Below, piece after piece: positions 53,816 to 63,605 of a stretch of DNA of 64,000 nt. The position numbers were made by a program, and so were the translations under genes. The notes beneath the pieces were generated by a model. It was not told the DNA's origin, ran no database searches, and saw only the letters and a program-made list of their open reading frames with translations. Position 1 is the stretch's first letter, and every line of letters begins with the position of its first letter. Origin of the DNA: an uncultured Jannaschia sp. (GTDB taxonomy: Bacteria > Pseudomonadota > Alphaproteobacteria > Rhodobacterales > Rhodobacteraceae); contig CANLTZ010000009.1 in assembly GCA_947494145.1 (NCBI GenBank), positions 1 to 64,000 on the forward strand, in the 5' to 3' direction.

Positions 53816-55189
53816 TTAGGAATTCTTCCACCGCCGGAAGCCAAACTGTAGAAAGTCGCGCCGGTAGGCTGCGATGCAGGCATCCTCGATGTCTTCGCTG
53901 ACCACCGCGTTCAAGCCATCCAGACCCGGTAGGTTAAAGGGCTGCGGCGGTCGTCCTGCCCATTCCCCCAGCCAATCCAACTCTGCCTGTGCCTCCGGTT
54001 CACGGATCAAGCGCTGGGGCAGGACGGCTTGAGCCATTCCTGCCAACAGCGCCGTTTGTGTCGCCCATTTCGGGGCCACTGGCAGCGCGGATTGGCCGCC
54101 AAGTCCAGCCTTGAGGAAACGCAGAAAACTCAGGAAGCCTTCGGCGCTCGGCTCCATCACGACACCATGCTGGTTCGTCAGGATGCGGCGCCGGTTGTTG
54201 GCCTTGGGCCCCTTCCGGTTCAAGACGACCTGCCAGGCGTCATGGGCGCGCGCCAGGGGATGGCGCAGAATGGCGAAGCTGATAAAATCCTTGTTGCTGC
54301 GCATCCAGGGCCGCAATTCCTTTTGGGTCATGCCATCGCTTGGCGCGGCGCCATCCAGGGCCGTCAGCCAATCGCGCACCGCATCATTGGGCCCGCCCGG
54401 AACGGGCAGCGCCAGCAGCGGCGACGCGGCTGCCGCCATCAAAGACGGGATCGATGGCCCGCGCGGCGGATCCATCTGCACAGCGCGGTCCAGAGCAAAC
54501 GGGTCGAGCCCACGCAGATGCGCCCGCATCTCATCAGCGTTTTCGACCTTGTCTTCCAACTCACCCGGGTTCTGTCGCTTCAGGCGGCCCGGGACTTCTT
54601 TCAAGCGGTCAGATGCACCAAGGAAGGTGGCCAAGCCGTTCAGAACCTCCAAGTCGCCGATGTCTTCGTAGGCAATCCAATAGGCTGACTGCCCGGTCAC
54701 CTTCAGCGCATGGGCGATACGTTCCCGAAAGGTGCGCTTGGCGTCCAGTAGCGCGTCGAACTCTGCCCCGTTGAACCGCGCCTTCGCGGCCTTCGCCATC
54801 TTCGGGTTGGTCAGGCGCCATTGCCCCGTCTTGGCCGCGATCGAGAGCGAGATATAACTGTCGAGCGGGTTGCGCGTCAGGATGACCTTCGCGATCCGCG
54901 TGTCTTCCAGCACCCGGTCCAGCACGCGCGGGTCGTGGTTGTGAAAATAGCGAAAGCCCGAAATCCCTTCCTGCCCCAGGATCGCGTCGAGCAGCGGCAT
55001 CGGGTCCGCCGCACGGGCGGCCATGTCGATGCCGAACAATTCGGTCTTGTTGTGGGCGCCCATGAAGGCCGGGTTGAACGCTTCCCCGAAGCTGGCCACG
55101 TCGCTGATTTGGTTGAGCGATTCCTCCAGGTGGTTGGACCCTGTGCGCATCTCGGCAAACAGAACGAACCCGTCGAACTTATTTGACAA
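53816..55189 (-). CDS. Sulfotransferase-family protein, two domains
   Basis: 457 aa. The N-terminal half has a sulfotransferase 5' loop (VLFAEMRTGSNHLEESLNQI) and the 3'-phosphate region VILTRNPLDSYISLSIA, which fit a PAPS-dependent enzyme. The second half (from about 250) is like another sulfotransferase-type segment (SFAILRHPLARAHDAW). TTG 55189 is the start, inside the end of the preceding glycosyltransferase gene. It probably sulfates a surface glycan made by the neighbours. Confidence 0.78.
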   Translation of the reverse strand: MSNKFDGFVLFAEMRTGSNHLEESLNQISDVASFGEAFNPAFMGAHNKTELFGIDMAARAADPMPLLDAILGQEGISGFRYFHNHDPRVLDRVLEDTRIAKVILTRNPLDSYISLSIAAKTGQWRLTNPKMAKAAKARFNGAEFDALLDAKRTFRERIAHALKVTGQSAYWIAYEDIGDLEVLNGLATFLGASDRLKEVPGRLKRQNPGELEDKVENADEMRAHLRGLDPFALDRAVQMDPPRGPSIPSLMAAAASPLLALPVPGGPNDAVRDWLTALDGAAPSDGMTQKELRPWMRSNKDFISFAILRHPLARAHDAWQVVLNRKGPKANNRRRILTNQHGVVMEPSAEGFLSFLRFLKAGLGGQSALPVAPKWATQTALLAGMAQAVLPQRLIREPEAQAELDWLGEWAGRPPQPFNLPGLDGLNAVVSEDIEDACIAAYRRDFLQFGFRRWKNS

Positions 55190-56876
55190 GGCGGGCCCTT
55201 TCGCTGGTGTCGCGCGGTTTGGGGCTGGTCGGCAGAGCGGCGAAATCCCCCATCACATGGGGCTTCATGCCACCATTGCGCAGCTTCTGCAGGAAGTCGG
55301 GCAACCCTTCCAGATCACGCATTCGGGGCACTTCGGTCAGGCGCCGGGGCGTCGGGCCCGTAATCTCATCGAGCAGGTTTTGCAGCTTCTCCATGGGTTG
55401 GGTCACGAAGTCGGCGAGCGTCCAGACATGTGCGCGCGCCGCGACGCCGGGGGTGCGCAGCACCTTCAGAAAGGCCAGTTCGATCCGTTGCAGGCGTGCG
55501 GCTTCCGCCTTCACCGCGTCGAACGGCTGGTCGGAGGTCATGAGCGGAACAACCCAGGCGCCGGAAATCAGCGCAATGGTCGCATTCGGGTCGCGCGTAA
55601 TGAAGGGGGCCACATCCTGCTTGTCGCCCGGCCCGAACTGAAAGCTCTGCCGTTCCCCCCGCGTGGACCAAAGAAGGTTCGTCAGGAACTGTTCGGGACG
55701 ATAGTCGCGCAAAGTGGCGCTGTCGGGGATACAGCCATTCATCACCCTCTCGTCGCCCGAAAACTCCACTCTCTCGGGGTGATAAAGGTGTCCGTGTACG
55801 CGGCCGCCGATGCGCCGTGCTACCCAAGGCTCGAACTCCTCGAACAGATCGGCAAGCCCTGAAAACACGTTGTATCGGGCGCAGGTCAGTCCATGTTCGA
55901 ACCCTTTGGCCGGAAAGCGCGCTTGCGAATAAAGCCCGGGCCGCCCGCGCCCGCGCCGTTCATTGGCCTTGGAAAAAACGCGGTCGATTTTGCCCGGATT
56001 AGGCTCCGCCCGTTTGGTCTCAGGCCGGTCGTCGGTCAGAAAAGCAGCATAGAGACCTTCTGCCCGGGGCCAGATCTTGCGTGCCACGAAGCAATCGGAC
56101 CGTTCTAGTAAGGGCTGGTGGTCGTCATAGAAAATATGCGGTTTCCCCTGCACGTCGAATTTCGACAATGTCAGAGAGCGGCTTTCAATTCCCGCCGAGT
56201 AGCGCCGCGCCAGGGTCTGAAAATAGCTTTCATCGGGGATCCAGACATTCGAGAAATACCCATCCATCTTCGTCCTGTCCGGCGCGTTCAGGATGGATTC
56301 CAATGTCCGCCGCGTCAGGCACCACCATTGGCTGCCCAGATGGGGCGATATCCCGTCCGGCACCTTTCGCTTCACACCCAGCCGCCGTTGCAGGCGGACA
56401 TAGCGGTCGAAGAGCTTGCGGTTCTTGCGCCAGGAAAATGGGAAACGCAGTGTGAAACGCTCGGATTCCAGACCGTCGATTGTCCAGGTCACCTGTTCGG
56501 TGGTGACGCTTTCGATGAAGTCCGTCTCGGGATGGGCGTCGAGATAATCCTGCAACTCCCCTACCGGGCGCAGCGGTAGGCATGAGCCAGAGGCCAGGAA
56601 GACGTGCCGCACCTCGGGGAAATTGTCCAAAAGCCGGGTGGTCGCCAATTGTGTGGCCCGCACCAATGACCAGGTGCCCCATTCGACCCGGCACCGCTTG
56701 GAAAAGCGGATCATCGGCTCACCCTTAAAGCGGTCGCGGAAGGCGCGGAACGTGCGGATCGGGACCTTGCCATCCACATGGATGATGATCGGGCAGCCAT
56801 TCCCTGCCCAGTAGCGCGCCACCTGTTCCGCCCGGTCAAAGGCGGTGTGGACGAGCATGACAAAGCCTAGCGTCAT
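55179..56876 (-). CDS. Core-2/I-branching-type (GT14-like) glycosyltransferase with C-terminal extension
   Basis: 565 aa: the N-terminal domain starts MTLGFVMLVHTAFDRAEQVA and has IIIHVDGKVPIRTF, HVFLASGSCLPLRPVGEL and GSQWWCLTRRTLESI, the pattern of branching beta-1,6-N-acetylglucosaminyltransferases. The C-terminal 250 residues form an additional domain of unknown function. Overlaps the sulfotransferase gene (11 nt) and the GT2-like gene (4 nt). Confidence 0.78.
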   Translation of the reverse strand: MTLGFVMLVHTAFDRAEQVARYWAGNGCPIIIHVDGKVPIRTFRAFRDRFKGEPMIRFSKRCRVEWGTWSLVRATQLATTRLLDNFPEVRHVFLASGSCLPLRPVGELQDYLDAHPETDFIESVTTEQVTWTIDGLESERFTLRFPFSWRKNRKLFDRYVRLQRRLGVKRKVPDGISPHLGSQWWCLTRRTLESILNAPDRTKMDGYFSNVWIPDESYFQTLARRYSAGIESRSLTLSKFDVQGKPHIFYDDHQPLLERSDCFVARKIWPRAEGLYAAFLTDDRPETKRAEPNPGKIDRVFSKANERRGRGRPGLYSQARFPAKGFEHGLTCARYNVFSGLADLFEEFEPWVARRIGGRVHGHLYHPERVEFSGDERVMNGCIPDSATLRDYRPEQFLTNLLWSTRGERQSFQFGPGDKQDVAPFITRDPNATIALISGAWVVPLMTSDQPFDAVKAEAARLQRIELAFLKVLRTPGVAARAHVWTLADFVTQPMEKLQNLLDEITGPTPRRLTEVPRMRDLEGLPDFLQKLRNGGMKPHVMGDFAALPTSPKPRDTSERARLVK

Positions 56877-57883
56877 GCCCAGTTCCCCTTGGAAATCAGG
56901 CCCAATATCTCAAGCTGTCGCCAGTTGATGTAACGCTCGGACCACTTGCACCAAAGGTTGGTGTCCGGGTCCATGCCGCCGGTATAGGCACTGTATTCTG
57001 TGCCGCCGCGATAATGTTCGGCCCGGGCGGCCTCCTCGGTGGCGCGGTCCACGAAGCTGCTGAGGAACTTTGCGTGCAGCAGCACGCCGGTCGTCTTTTC
57101 CCCGCCCGCCATGTCAAAGGTCAGGTTCAGACCCCGCGGCAGCAATGCATGGGTCGAACTGACATAGACGAAGTCACTGTGCCATTTCACCAAAGGCGTC
57201 TTGTTGAGGGCGGGTGCCTTTTTAGGCTGGTCGGCAAAGAAGGTTCGCGCCCGAACACCGCCCTGGATCCAAAGATTCCCATAGGCAGGGTTCTTTTCGA
57301 TCAGGTAGTTCCCGCTGTCGAACCAGGATGCGATTTCAAATGGGTTTTGCCCTTCGCGGTAGGGTTGCCGCCCCACGGGACCCTTGGGGTACATGTCCAG
57401 CAACATCGCCCCGAAACTGCGGATGGAACTGGCATCCAGCCAATCGGTCAACGCACGCAGGGGCCGTGTGTCGCAGAACGGATAGACGAAGAATTCATCG
57501 ACATCGACGGTCAAGCACCAATGGCGGTGCCCGTATTGACGGTGCAGCCAGTTGAGCCAATCCACCCCGAAGGCAGAGCGCGCATAGCTATGACCCGTCG
57601 TCCAAAGGGAAACATCTTCCTGCTCGGCCAAGTATTCGCGAGTGCCGTCTTCGCTGCCATTGTCGACGAACAGGAAGTGGTCCACGCCCAAGCGGCGGTA
57701 GTAGTCTAAGAAGTAGGGCAACCGCAGCCGTTCGTTGCGTACAGTCGTGAACGACAGGATGGCCCCACGGCGGATGGCGCGCGTACGGTTCTGCACCGGA
57801 CGCAACTGCCGCCGCCGCAGGAAAGCGCGCAACCGCCAGTACTTCCGACGCAGGCGCATTCTGTAGGATGAGATCAGCCCCAT
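56873..57883 (-). CDS. Family 2-like glycosyltransferase, copy 1
   Basis: 336 aa: GT-A fold with ILSFTTVRNERLRLPYFLDY, VDHFLFVDNGSEDGTREYL and DxD-like VDVDEFFVYP. A similar protein is encoded at 58005-59024 (same motifs and spacing), so the two arose by tandem duplication. Sugar donor and acceptor are unknown. Confidence 0.85.
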   Translation of the reverse strand: MGLISSYRMRLRRKYWRLRAFLRRRQLRPVQNRTRAIRRGAILSFTTVRNERLRLPYFLDYYRRLGVDHFLFVDNGSEDGTREYLAEQEDVSLWTTGHSYARSAFGVDWLNWLHRQYGHRHWCLTVDVDEFFVYPFCDTRPLRALTDWLDASSIRSFGAMLLDMYPKGPVGRQPYREGQNPFEIASWFDSGNYLIEKNPAYGNLWIQGGVRARTFFADQPKKAPALNKTPLVKWHSDFVYVSSTHALLPRGLNLTFDMAGGEKTTGVLLHAKFLSSFVDRATEEAARAEHYRGGTEYSAYTGGMDPDTNLWCKWSERYINWRQLEILGLISKGNWA

Positions 57884-58004
57884 CGCGCAGCCCGGCCCCT
57901 TCGTTTCCTTCGTATCGCCTGTTTCATCACTGTTTCCAATGAGAACTCAATCGGTAGGCGTTGTGCGGGCCCTAGCATGATTCCATTTCGCAACTCTTTA
58001 CGCG

Positions 58005-59024
58005 TCATTCCCAACCGCCCCGCGACATGAGGCCGAGGCCTTCCAATTGCTGCCACCCGGCATAGCGCGTCGATGCCTCACACCACAGGATAGGGTCCCC
58101 GATCAGCGCGTCATAGTAGCCCTGATACAAGTCGGAGTTCTCGAAATGCTGGCGGCGCGTTTTCTCTTCCGTCGATTTAGCAACGATGTTGGGCAGGAAT
58201 TTGGTGTGCAGCAATACGCCCGTGGGTGCCTCGGAACCGTCTTCGGCATAGACGTGGTTCAGCTTCCGCGGCAGCAGCGAATGGGTGGAGCTTACATAGG
58301 CGTAGCGCCAGTGCCATTTGACCAGCGGCACCTTCGACAGCGTGGGCGCGCGGCGCGGGTCGCTGGCAAAGAAGCACCGCGCCCGCACGCCGCCCTGCAC
58401 CCATAGATTTTCAAGCTTGGGTTGGCGGACCATCACGTGATTGCCCGCATCGAAATAGGGCAGGGCCTGCACCGGGTCGGCTTCGGGGTCGTGGCGCACG
58501 GCGCCCAGATGGCCCCTGGGATACATGTCCAGCATCAGCGCCCCCATGGAGGGGCGGTCCTGCCAATCCAGCCAATCCGTCAGCGCCCGCAGGCCCCGCA
58601 CATCGTGGTGGGCGTAGACGAATAGCTCATCGGCATCGAGCGTCAGGCACCAGTGCCCATGTCCGTGCCGCATCATCAGGACGGTCAACCAATCCACGCC
58701 GAAGCGGGATTTCTTGTAGCTGCCGAAGGTCTGCCAAAGCGACACGTCCGGCTGCGATTGCAGGAAATCGGCGGTGCCATCGTCGCTGCCATTGTCGACG
58801 ATCAGAAAGTGATCGACCCCCAGATCGCGGTGATGGCGCAGCCAGTAGGGCAGCCGCGCCATCTCATTGCGCATGGTGCCGAAGCACAGGATCGCGTCGC
58901 GCGGCAGGCAGGTCGTTCGATCCGCCAGCGCGGTCAGTTGCTTTCGCTTGCGCCAGGACCGGGCCAGCAGCCGCCTGCGCCGCCATCGCAGCTTGTAGGC
59001 GGCCCAAAGCGCACCGGCATCCAA
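58005..59024 (-). CDS. Family 2-like glycosyltransferase, copy 2
   Basis: 339 aa, paralogue of the previous gene: ILCFGTMRNEMARLPYWLRH, VDHFLIVDNGSDDGTADFL and LDADELFVYA. The start appears to be TTG 59024, 4 nt after the galU stop; no in-frame ATG fits better. A 121-nt gap separates it from copy 1. Confidence 0.83.
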   Translation of the reverse strand: MDAGALWAAYKLRWRRRRLLARSWRKRKQLTALADRTTCLPRDAILCFGTMRNEMARLPYWLRHHRDLGVDHFLIVDNGSDDGTADFLQSQPDVSLWQTFGSYKKSRFGVDWLTVLMMRHGHGHWCLTLDADELFVYAHHDVRGLRALTDWLDWQDRPSMGALMLDMYPRGHLGAVRHDPEADPVQALPYFDAGNHVMVRQPKLENLWVQGGVRARCFFASDPRRAPTLSKVPLVKWHWRYAYVSSTHSLLPRKLNHVYAEDGSEAPTGVLLHTKFLPNIVAKSTEEKTRRQHFENSDLYQGYYDALIGDPILWCEASTRYAGWQQLEGLGLMSRGGWE

Positions 59025-59028
59025 GGCA

Positions 59029-59919
59029 TTACCCCACGGGGGCGAGGGTCAGGTCCTTCAAGAAGGCGGCCAATTCATCCCGCAAGTCATCACGGGCGAG
59101 GCCGAAGGCCACCGTTGCCTGTAGGAACCCCGCCTTGGAGCCGCAATCGAACCGCTGCCCCGCAAAGCGGAAGCCATAGACCCCGTCGCCATCGGGCCCG
59201 ATTTCGCGGGCAATGGCGTCGGTAAGCTGGATTTCTCCGCCCGCCCCGGCATCCTGTTGCTTGAGGTGCTGCATGACCCGTGGGCTCAGGATGTAGCGCC
59301 CGATCACGGCCAGGTTCGACGGTGCCGTCCCGGCTTCGGGCTTTTCGACCATACCGCGCACGGGCAGGGCCTGGCCTTCGTTGCTTGCGACATCGAGGAT
59401 GCCGTAGGACGACGTTTTTTCCGGCGCGACCTCCATCGCGGCGACCATGCTGCCGCCGGTTTCGGCATAGGCCTCGACCATCTGTGCCAGACACGGTTTG
59501 TCGGCGGCGATCACGTCGTCAGGCAGAATGACGGCGAAAGGTTCGTCATGGATAAGCCGCCGCGCACATGCCACGGCGTGCCCCAGGCCCATGGCCCGGT
59601 GCTGGCGGATATAGGCGATTTGGCCGCTTTCCATGTTGGTGTGGCCAAGTTCTTCCAGCAGGGCGAGCTTGCCCTTCTTGCGCAGCTCCTGTTCCAGAAT
59701 CGGGCTATCGTCGAAGTAATCCTCCAACGCGGATTTCCCACGCGAGGTGACGAAGATGAACTCCTTAATGCCCGCAGCCCGGGCTTCGTCGATGGCGTAC
59801 TGAATCAGGGGCCGATCCACGAGCGTCATGATCTCTTTCGGGACCGATTTCGTCGCCGGCAGGAACCGCGTGCCGAGGCCCGCGACCGGAAAAATCGCCT
59901 TCGTGACGTTCCGCTTCAT
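59029..59919 (-). CDS. galU: UTP-glucose-1-phosphate uridylyltransferase
   Basis: 296 aa: KAIFPVAGLGTRFLPATKSVPKE with the nucleotide-binding GxGTRxLP, then EFIFVTSRGKSALEDYFD and AVILPDDVI. It makes UDP-glucose for surface glycans and heads the minus-strand glycan operon. AAAGG precedes ATG 59919. Confidence 0.95.
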   Translation of the reverse strand: MKRNVTKAIFPVAGLGTRFLPATKSVPKEIMTLVDRPLIQYAIDEARAAGIKEFIFVTSRGKSALEDYFDDSPILEQELRKKGKLALLEELGHTNMESGQIAYIRQHRAMGLGHAVACARRLIHDEPFAVILPDDVIAADKPCLAQMVEAYAETGGSMVAAMEVAPEKTSSYGILDVASNEGQALPVRGMVEKPEAGTAPSNLAVIGRYILSPRVMQHLKQQDAGAGGEIQLTDAIAREIGPDGDGVYGFRFAGQRFDCGSKAGFLQATVAFGLARDDLRDELAAFLKDLTLAPVG

Positions 59920-60027
59920 TCTCAAAATACCTTTCGCAATCATATAATCCGGGCAATGGGCGCCCATTGCCACCGAATTGCGCCACAATCATGGCTTTTT
60001 TGCCCAATTATCTGGCAGGCGCGAATC

Positions 60028-61131
60028 TTAGCCGATTTGCCCGCCGACATCGCCAATCTGGCCGCGATGTAGCAGCAGATGGTCCAAAATCACGCAGGCC
60101 ATCATCGCTTCGGCCACGGGCACGGCCCGGATGCCGACGCAGGGGTCATGACGCCCCTTCGTGACGATGGTGGTGTCTTCGCCGGATCGCGTGATCGTCC
60201 GCCGCTCCGACAGGATGGAACTGGTGGGCTTCACGGCGAAACGCACCACCACGTCTTGTCCCGTCGAAATGCCACCCAGGACGCCGCCTGCATGGTTGGA
60301 CGAATAGACCGGCCCGTCGGGGCCCATCGAAATCTCATCGGCATTGTCGCGCCCCGTCAGGCGCGCGGCATGCATGCCTTCGCCGATTTCGACGCCCTTG
60401 ACCGCGTTGATCGACATCATGGCGGCAGCAAGGTCGGTGTCGAGCTTGCCATAGATCGGCGCGCCCAGCCCCGCAGGAACGCCGCGGGCCACACATTCGA
60501 TGATCGCCCCGACGGAGTTGTGGTCATCCTTCCGCAGCCAATCGAGATGTGCGGCGAACTCTTCGGCGGCGACAGGGTCGGGGCACCAGAAATCATTGCG
60601 TCTGATCTCATCCCAGTCGAAGCGATTGCGGTCGATGTCCAGTGGGCCCATGGCCGTCATGTAGCCACGGATTTCCATCCCCGGCACCAAATCCGCCAAT
60701 GCGGCGCGCGCCACGCCCCCCGCGGCCACCCGTGCCGCCGTTTCCCGGGCCGAGGACCGACCCCCGCCGCGATAGTCGCGGATGCCGTATTTCTGCCAAT
60801 AGGTGATATCGGCATGGCCGGGCCGGAACTTCTCGGCAATCTCACCATAGTCCTTCGACCGCTGGTCGGTGTTGCGGATCATCAACTGGATGGGCGTTCC
60901 GGTGGAGCGTCCTTCGAACACGCCCGACAGGATTTCCACGGCGTCGGGTTCCTTGCGCTGGGTCGTGTGCTTGGATTGGCCCGGCTTGCGCTGGTCCAGC
61001 CAATGCTGGATCGCCGCAGCCTCGATGGCCACGCCCGGCGGGCAGCCATCCACGGTCGCGCCCAAAGCGGGCCCGTGGCTTTCGCCCCAGGTGGTGACGC
61101 GGAACAGGTGGCCGAAAGTGTTCAGGGACAT
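60028..61131 (-). CDS. aroC: Chorismate synthase
   Basis: 367 aa, usual length, starting [20 protein letters not shown]. Family motifs are [32 protein letters not shown] and [19 protein letters not shown]. It converts EPSP to chorismate with reduced FMN. Monocistronic, followed toward the galU operon. Confidence 0.97.
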   Translation of the reverse strand: MSLNTFGHLFRVTTWGESHGPALGATVDGCPPGVAIEAAAIQHWLDQRKPGQSKHTTQRKEPDAVEILSGVFEGRSTGTPIQLMIRNTDQRSKDYGEIAEKFRPGHADITYWQKYGIRDYRGGGRSSARETAARVAAGGVARAALADLVPGMEIRGYMTAMGPLDIDRNRFDWDEIRRNDFWCPDPVAAEEFAAHLDWLRKDDHNSVGAIIECVARGVPAGLGAPIYGKLDTDLAAAMMSINAVKGVEIGEGMHAARLTGRDNADEISMGPDGPVYSSNHAGGVLGGISTGQDVVVRFAVKPTSSILSERRTITRSGEDTTIVTKGRHDPCVGIRAVPVAEAMMACVILDHLLLHRGQIGDVGGQIG

Positions 61132-61158
61132 CGCGCTCTCCTCGCCCCGCGCTTTAAA

Positions 61159-61265
61159 GCGGTTTTCGGAAAACCTGAATCAGCATTTCCGAAAAACGTC
61201 CCGCCATCGCACTGATGTTGCACCGTTTCTCGAAAAGCTGATGCTTCAGGTTTTTCGAGAACCGC
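61159..61265. repeat. REP-like double hairpin (large inverted repeat)
   Basis: Two arms of about 40 bp, 61159-61197 and 61225-61265, are inverted copies of each other with a few mismatches and one 3-nt gap. Each arm is itself a hairpin (TTTTCGGAAA with TTTCCGAAAA; TTCTCGAAAA with TTTTTCGAGAA). Only one copy is seen in the window, between the divergent aroC and 61369 genes. Confidence 0.65.
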
Positions 61266-61368
61266 TATAGCTAGGCGCCTTCTGACCCGCAAGCGCGTCG
61301 GGGTTTGCATGGCGCTGCGACAAGCGCTCCGTTATCCCGGGTCTCCAACGCATATCGAGGGGCCAAGG

Positions 61369-61851
61369 ATGCGCATTACCGCGCCTGTTCTTGTCGTGAT
61401 CTTGCTTGTCCAGGCTGTCAAAGCCGAAGACGTGATGCGAATATACGTTTGGCGCGTGTTGGATGGCTATGGCGTCCAAGAAGTGCGCGAAAACGGCTAT
61501 AGTGCGTGGGTTGCGGCACGCTCAGGTGACGATGAAGGCGCCGTGATCTTGCAAGCAGCCGATGGAACAGCCCGCGCGGAAGTCTCAATCCGGGGTGAGG
61601 GAGGAACCTTTCCTGACGCCCACCGGATTGAGCGTGCAACCCTCTGTCAGAAGGAATACATCCTTGTGTCAACAAAGCACGACCTTGTCGGCGATTGGGT
61701 CGTTTTCCTGTACACGCGCCATATTTTCAAAGCCGGTGACCTGTCTCACATCGTTTCCGTAGAAGACCCAGACTCGACGTCAGCAGGTGGCCTGATCCGA
61801 GCCTTCCTATCCGAGCCCGTTCTCGCCGCGCTCAATTGTCCCAAGGGCTAG
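61369..61851 (+). CDS. Exported protein of unknown function
   Basis: 160 aa with a signal peptide (MRITAPVLVVILLVQAVKA), a mixed beta-rich body (VMRIYVWRVLDGYGVQEVRE) and one mature Cys pair candidates near CQKEY and NCPKG. GAGGGG lies upstream of ATG 61369. No family is recognised; it has lower GC than its neighbours, which may mean recent acquisition. Confidence 0.6.
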   Translation: MRITAPVLVVILLVQAVKAEDVMRIYVWRVLDGYGVQEVRENGYSAWVAARSGDDEGAVILQAADGTARAEVSIRGEGGTFPDAHRIERATLCQKEYILVSTKHDLVGDWVVFLYTRHIFKAGDLSHIVSVEDPDSTSAGGLIRAFLSEPVLAALNCPKG

Positions 61852-61863
61852 ACGACCTCAGCT

Positions 61864-62514
61864 TTACAAGCCTTCCAACGCGCCGACCGGCTGCTTGCCG
61901 TAATCCGCGAACAGCGCCAGCACGCGCGCCATCTCGGCCTCGTCCAGTGTCACCGGCTCTCCCAATTCCCGAGCGAGGATGTATTGCCGCGCCAGCGTTT
62001 CCACCTCCCCGGCGAGCCACAGTGCCTTGTCCAGCGTTGGGCCGAAGGCGATCTGCCCGTGATTGGACAGCAGGCAGGCGCTGCGTCCTTCCAGCGCGGC
62101 CAGCATGGCGTCCGACAAGTCCTGCGTGCCGAAGGTCGCGTAATCGGCGCAGCGAATATCCGACCCGCCCGCCACCGCCACCATGTAGTGGAATGCTGGG
62201 ACGCCACGTCGGTGGCAGGACAGGGCCGTGGCGTAGGGCGAATGGACATGGACAACCGCCTGCGCCTCAGGCCGCGCGCGGTAGATATCCATATGCATCC
62301 GCCATTCCGACGATGGCTTTAGCGGTCCCTCTGCCACGCCATCCATATCGACAGGTGCGATCATATCCGGCGTGGTATCGTCATAGGGCACGCCCGACGG
62401 GGTAATCAGCATGCCATCGCCATCGCGGACGGATACATTGCCGGATGTCCCTTGGTTCAACCCGCTGGCATTCATGGCGCGGCAGGTGGACAGGATGGCG
62501 TTGCGCGCGCTCAC
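61864..62514 (-). CDS. Class II aldolase (fuculose-phosphate-type; 5-methylthioribulose/5-deoxyribulose-1-phosphate aldolase-like)
   Basis: 216 aa: class II aldolase/adducin fold with [31 protein letters not shown] (zinc His pair) and [11 protein letters not shown]. It lies directly after mtnA, whose stop overlaps its GTG start by 4 nt, with mtnK upstream. This order matches the DHAP-shunt aldolase (Ald2), which cleaves 5-methylthio- or 5-deoxyribulose 1-phosphate to dihydroxyacetone phosphate and an aldehyde. A dehydratase (MtnB) is the alternative, but no other methionine-salvage genes are seen here. Confidence 0.82.
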   Translation of the reverse strand: MSARNAILSTCRAMNASGLNQGTSGNVSVRDGDGMLITPSGVPYDDTTPDMIAPVDMDGVAEGPLKPSSEWRMHMDIYRARPEAQAVVHVHSPYATALSCHRRGVPAFHYMVAVAGGSDIRCADYATFGTQDLSDAMLAALEGRSACLLSNHGQIAFGPTLDKALWLAGEVETLARQYILARELGEPVTLDEAEMARVLALFADYGKQPVGALEGL

Positions 62515-63605
62515 TCCGCCGCGACCCGTTCGGGGAAGAGCGCGGCAATGGCATCCCTATCGGCCGCTACAACACCCTTTTCCGTGATCAACCCGGTCAC
62601 CAGCCGCGCAGGCGTCACGTCGAAGGCGTGGTTCGCCGCGGGCGTCCCCTCGGGCGAGATCAGCACTTTCGACACCTCGCCGTCGGACGTCTTGCCGTTG
62701 AGCCAGGTCACCTCCTCCGGGTCGCGTTCCTCGATGGGGATGTCCATGCCGTCCATCAGGCGGAAATCGATGGTGGGCGATGGCAGTGCCACATAGAACG
62801 GCACGTCGTTGTCGCGCGCGGCCAGCGCCTTCAGGTAGGTGCCGATCTTGTTGCACACATCGCCCGCCGCCGTGGTCCGGTCCGTGCCCACGATGACCAT
62901 GTCCACCATCCCGCGCATCATCAGAAGCCCGCCGGAATTGTCGGTGATCAGATGGTGCGGCACCCCGTGATTGAGCAATTCCCACGACGTCAGCGCGGCG
63001 CCCTGATTGCGTGGTCGGGTTTCATCCACCCAGACATGCACCTCCATCCCCGCATCATGGGCATGGTAGATCGGCGAGGTGGCGGTGCCCCAATCCACGG
63101 TGGCAAGCCAGCCCGCATTGCAATGGGTCAGGATGTTGACCGGGCCGTCCTTGCGTGCCGCGATCTCGCGGATCAACTCCAACCCATGGACACCGATCAT
63201 GCGGCAGATTTCCACGTCGTCATCGGCGATTTCGGCGGCGCGGCGCCAGGCGGCATCTTCCCTGTCCGCTTCAGGCAGAGGCTTGAGCACTGCCATCATC
63301 TCATCCAAGGCCCAACGCAGGTTGATCGCCGTGGGCCGAGTGGCGTGCAGCACGTCATAGGCCCGGCTAAGCCGCGCATCGGAGGCATCTTTGGCAATGG
63401 CAAGTGCCATACCATAGGCGGCCGTGGCCCCGATCAGCGGCGCGCCGCGCACCAGCATGTCGGCGATGGCGCGGGCGGCGTCTTCCAGGGTTGTCAGCTC
63501 CACCGTCTCATAGAGGTGGGGCAAGCGCGTCTGGTCGATGATGCCCACGGCGCCGCGGTCGCGCAGGGGCCAGATGGTGCGGGTGGGGGTGCCGTCGACC
63601 TTCAT
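62511..63605 (-). CDS. mtnA: S-methyl-5-thioribose-1-phosphate isomerase
   Basis: 364 aa with catalytic C162 ([13 protein letters not shown]) and D242 ([17 protein letters not shown]). It isomerises methylthioribose 1-phosphate (and 5-deoxyribose 1-phosphate) to the ribulose form. The ATG overlaps the mtnK stop by 4 nt. Confidence 0.95.
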   Translation of the reverse strand: MKVDGTPTRTIWPLRDRGAVGIIDQTRLPHLYETVELTTLEDAARAIADMLVRGAPLIGATAAYGMALAIAKDASDARLSRAYDVLHATRPTAINLRWALDEMMAVLKPLPEADREDAAWRRAAEIADDDVEICRMIGVHGLELIREIAARKDGPVNILTHCNAGWLATVDWGTATSPIYHAHDAGMEVHVWVDETRPRNQGAALTSWELLNHGVPHHLITDNSGGLLMMRGMVDMVIVGTDRTTAAGDVCNKIGTYLKALAARDNDVPFYVALPSPTIDFRLMDGMDIPIEERDPEEVTWLNGKTSDGEVSKVLISPEGTPAANHAFDVTPARLVTGLITEKGVVAADRDAIAALFPERVAAE

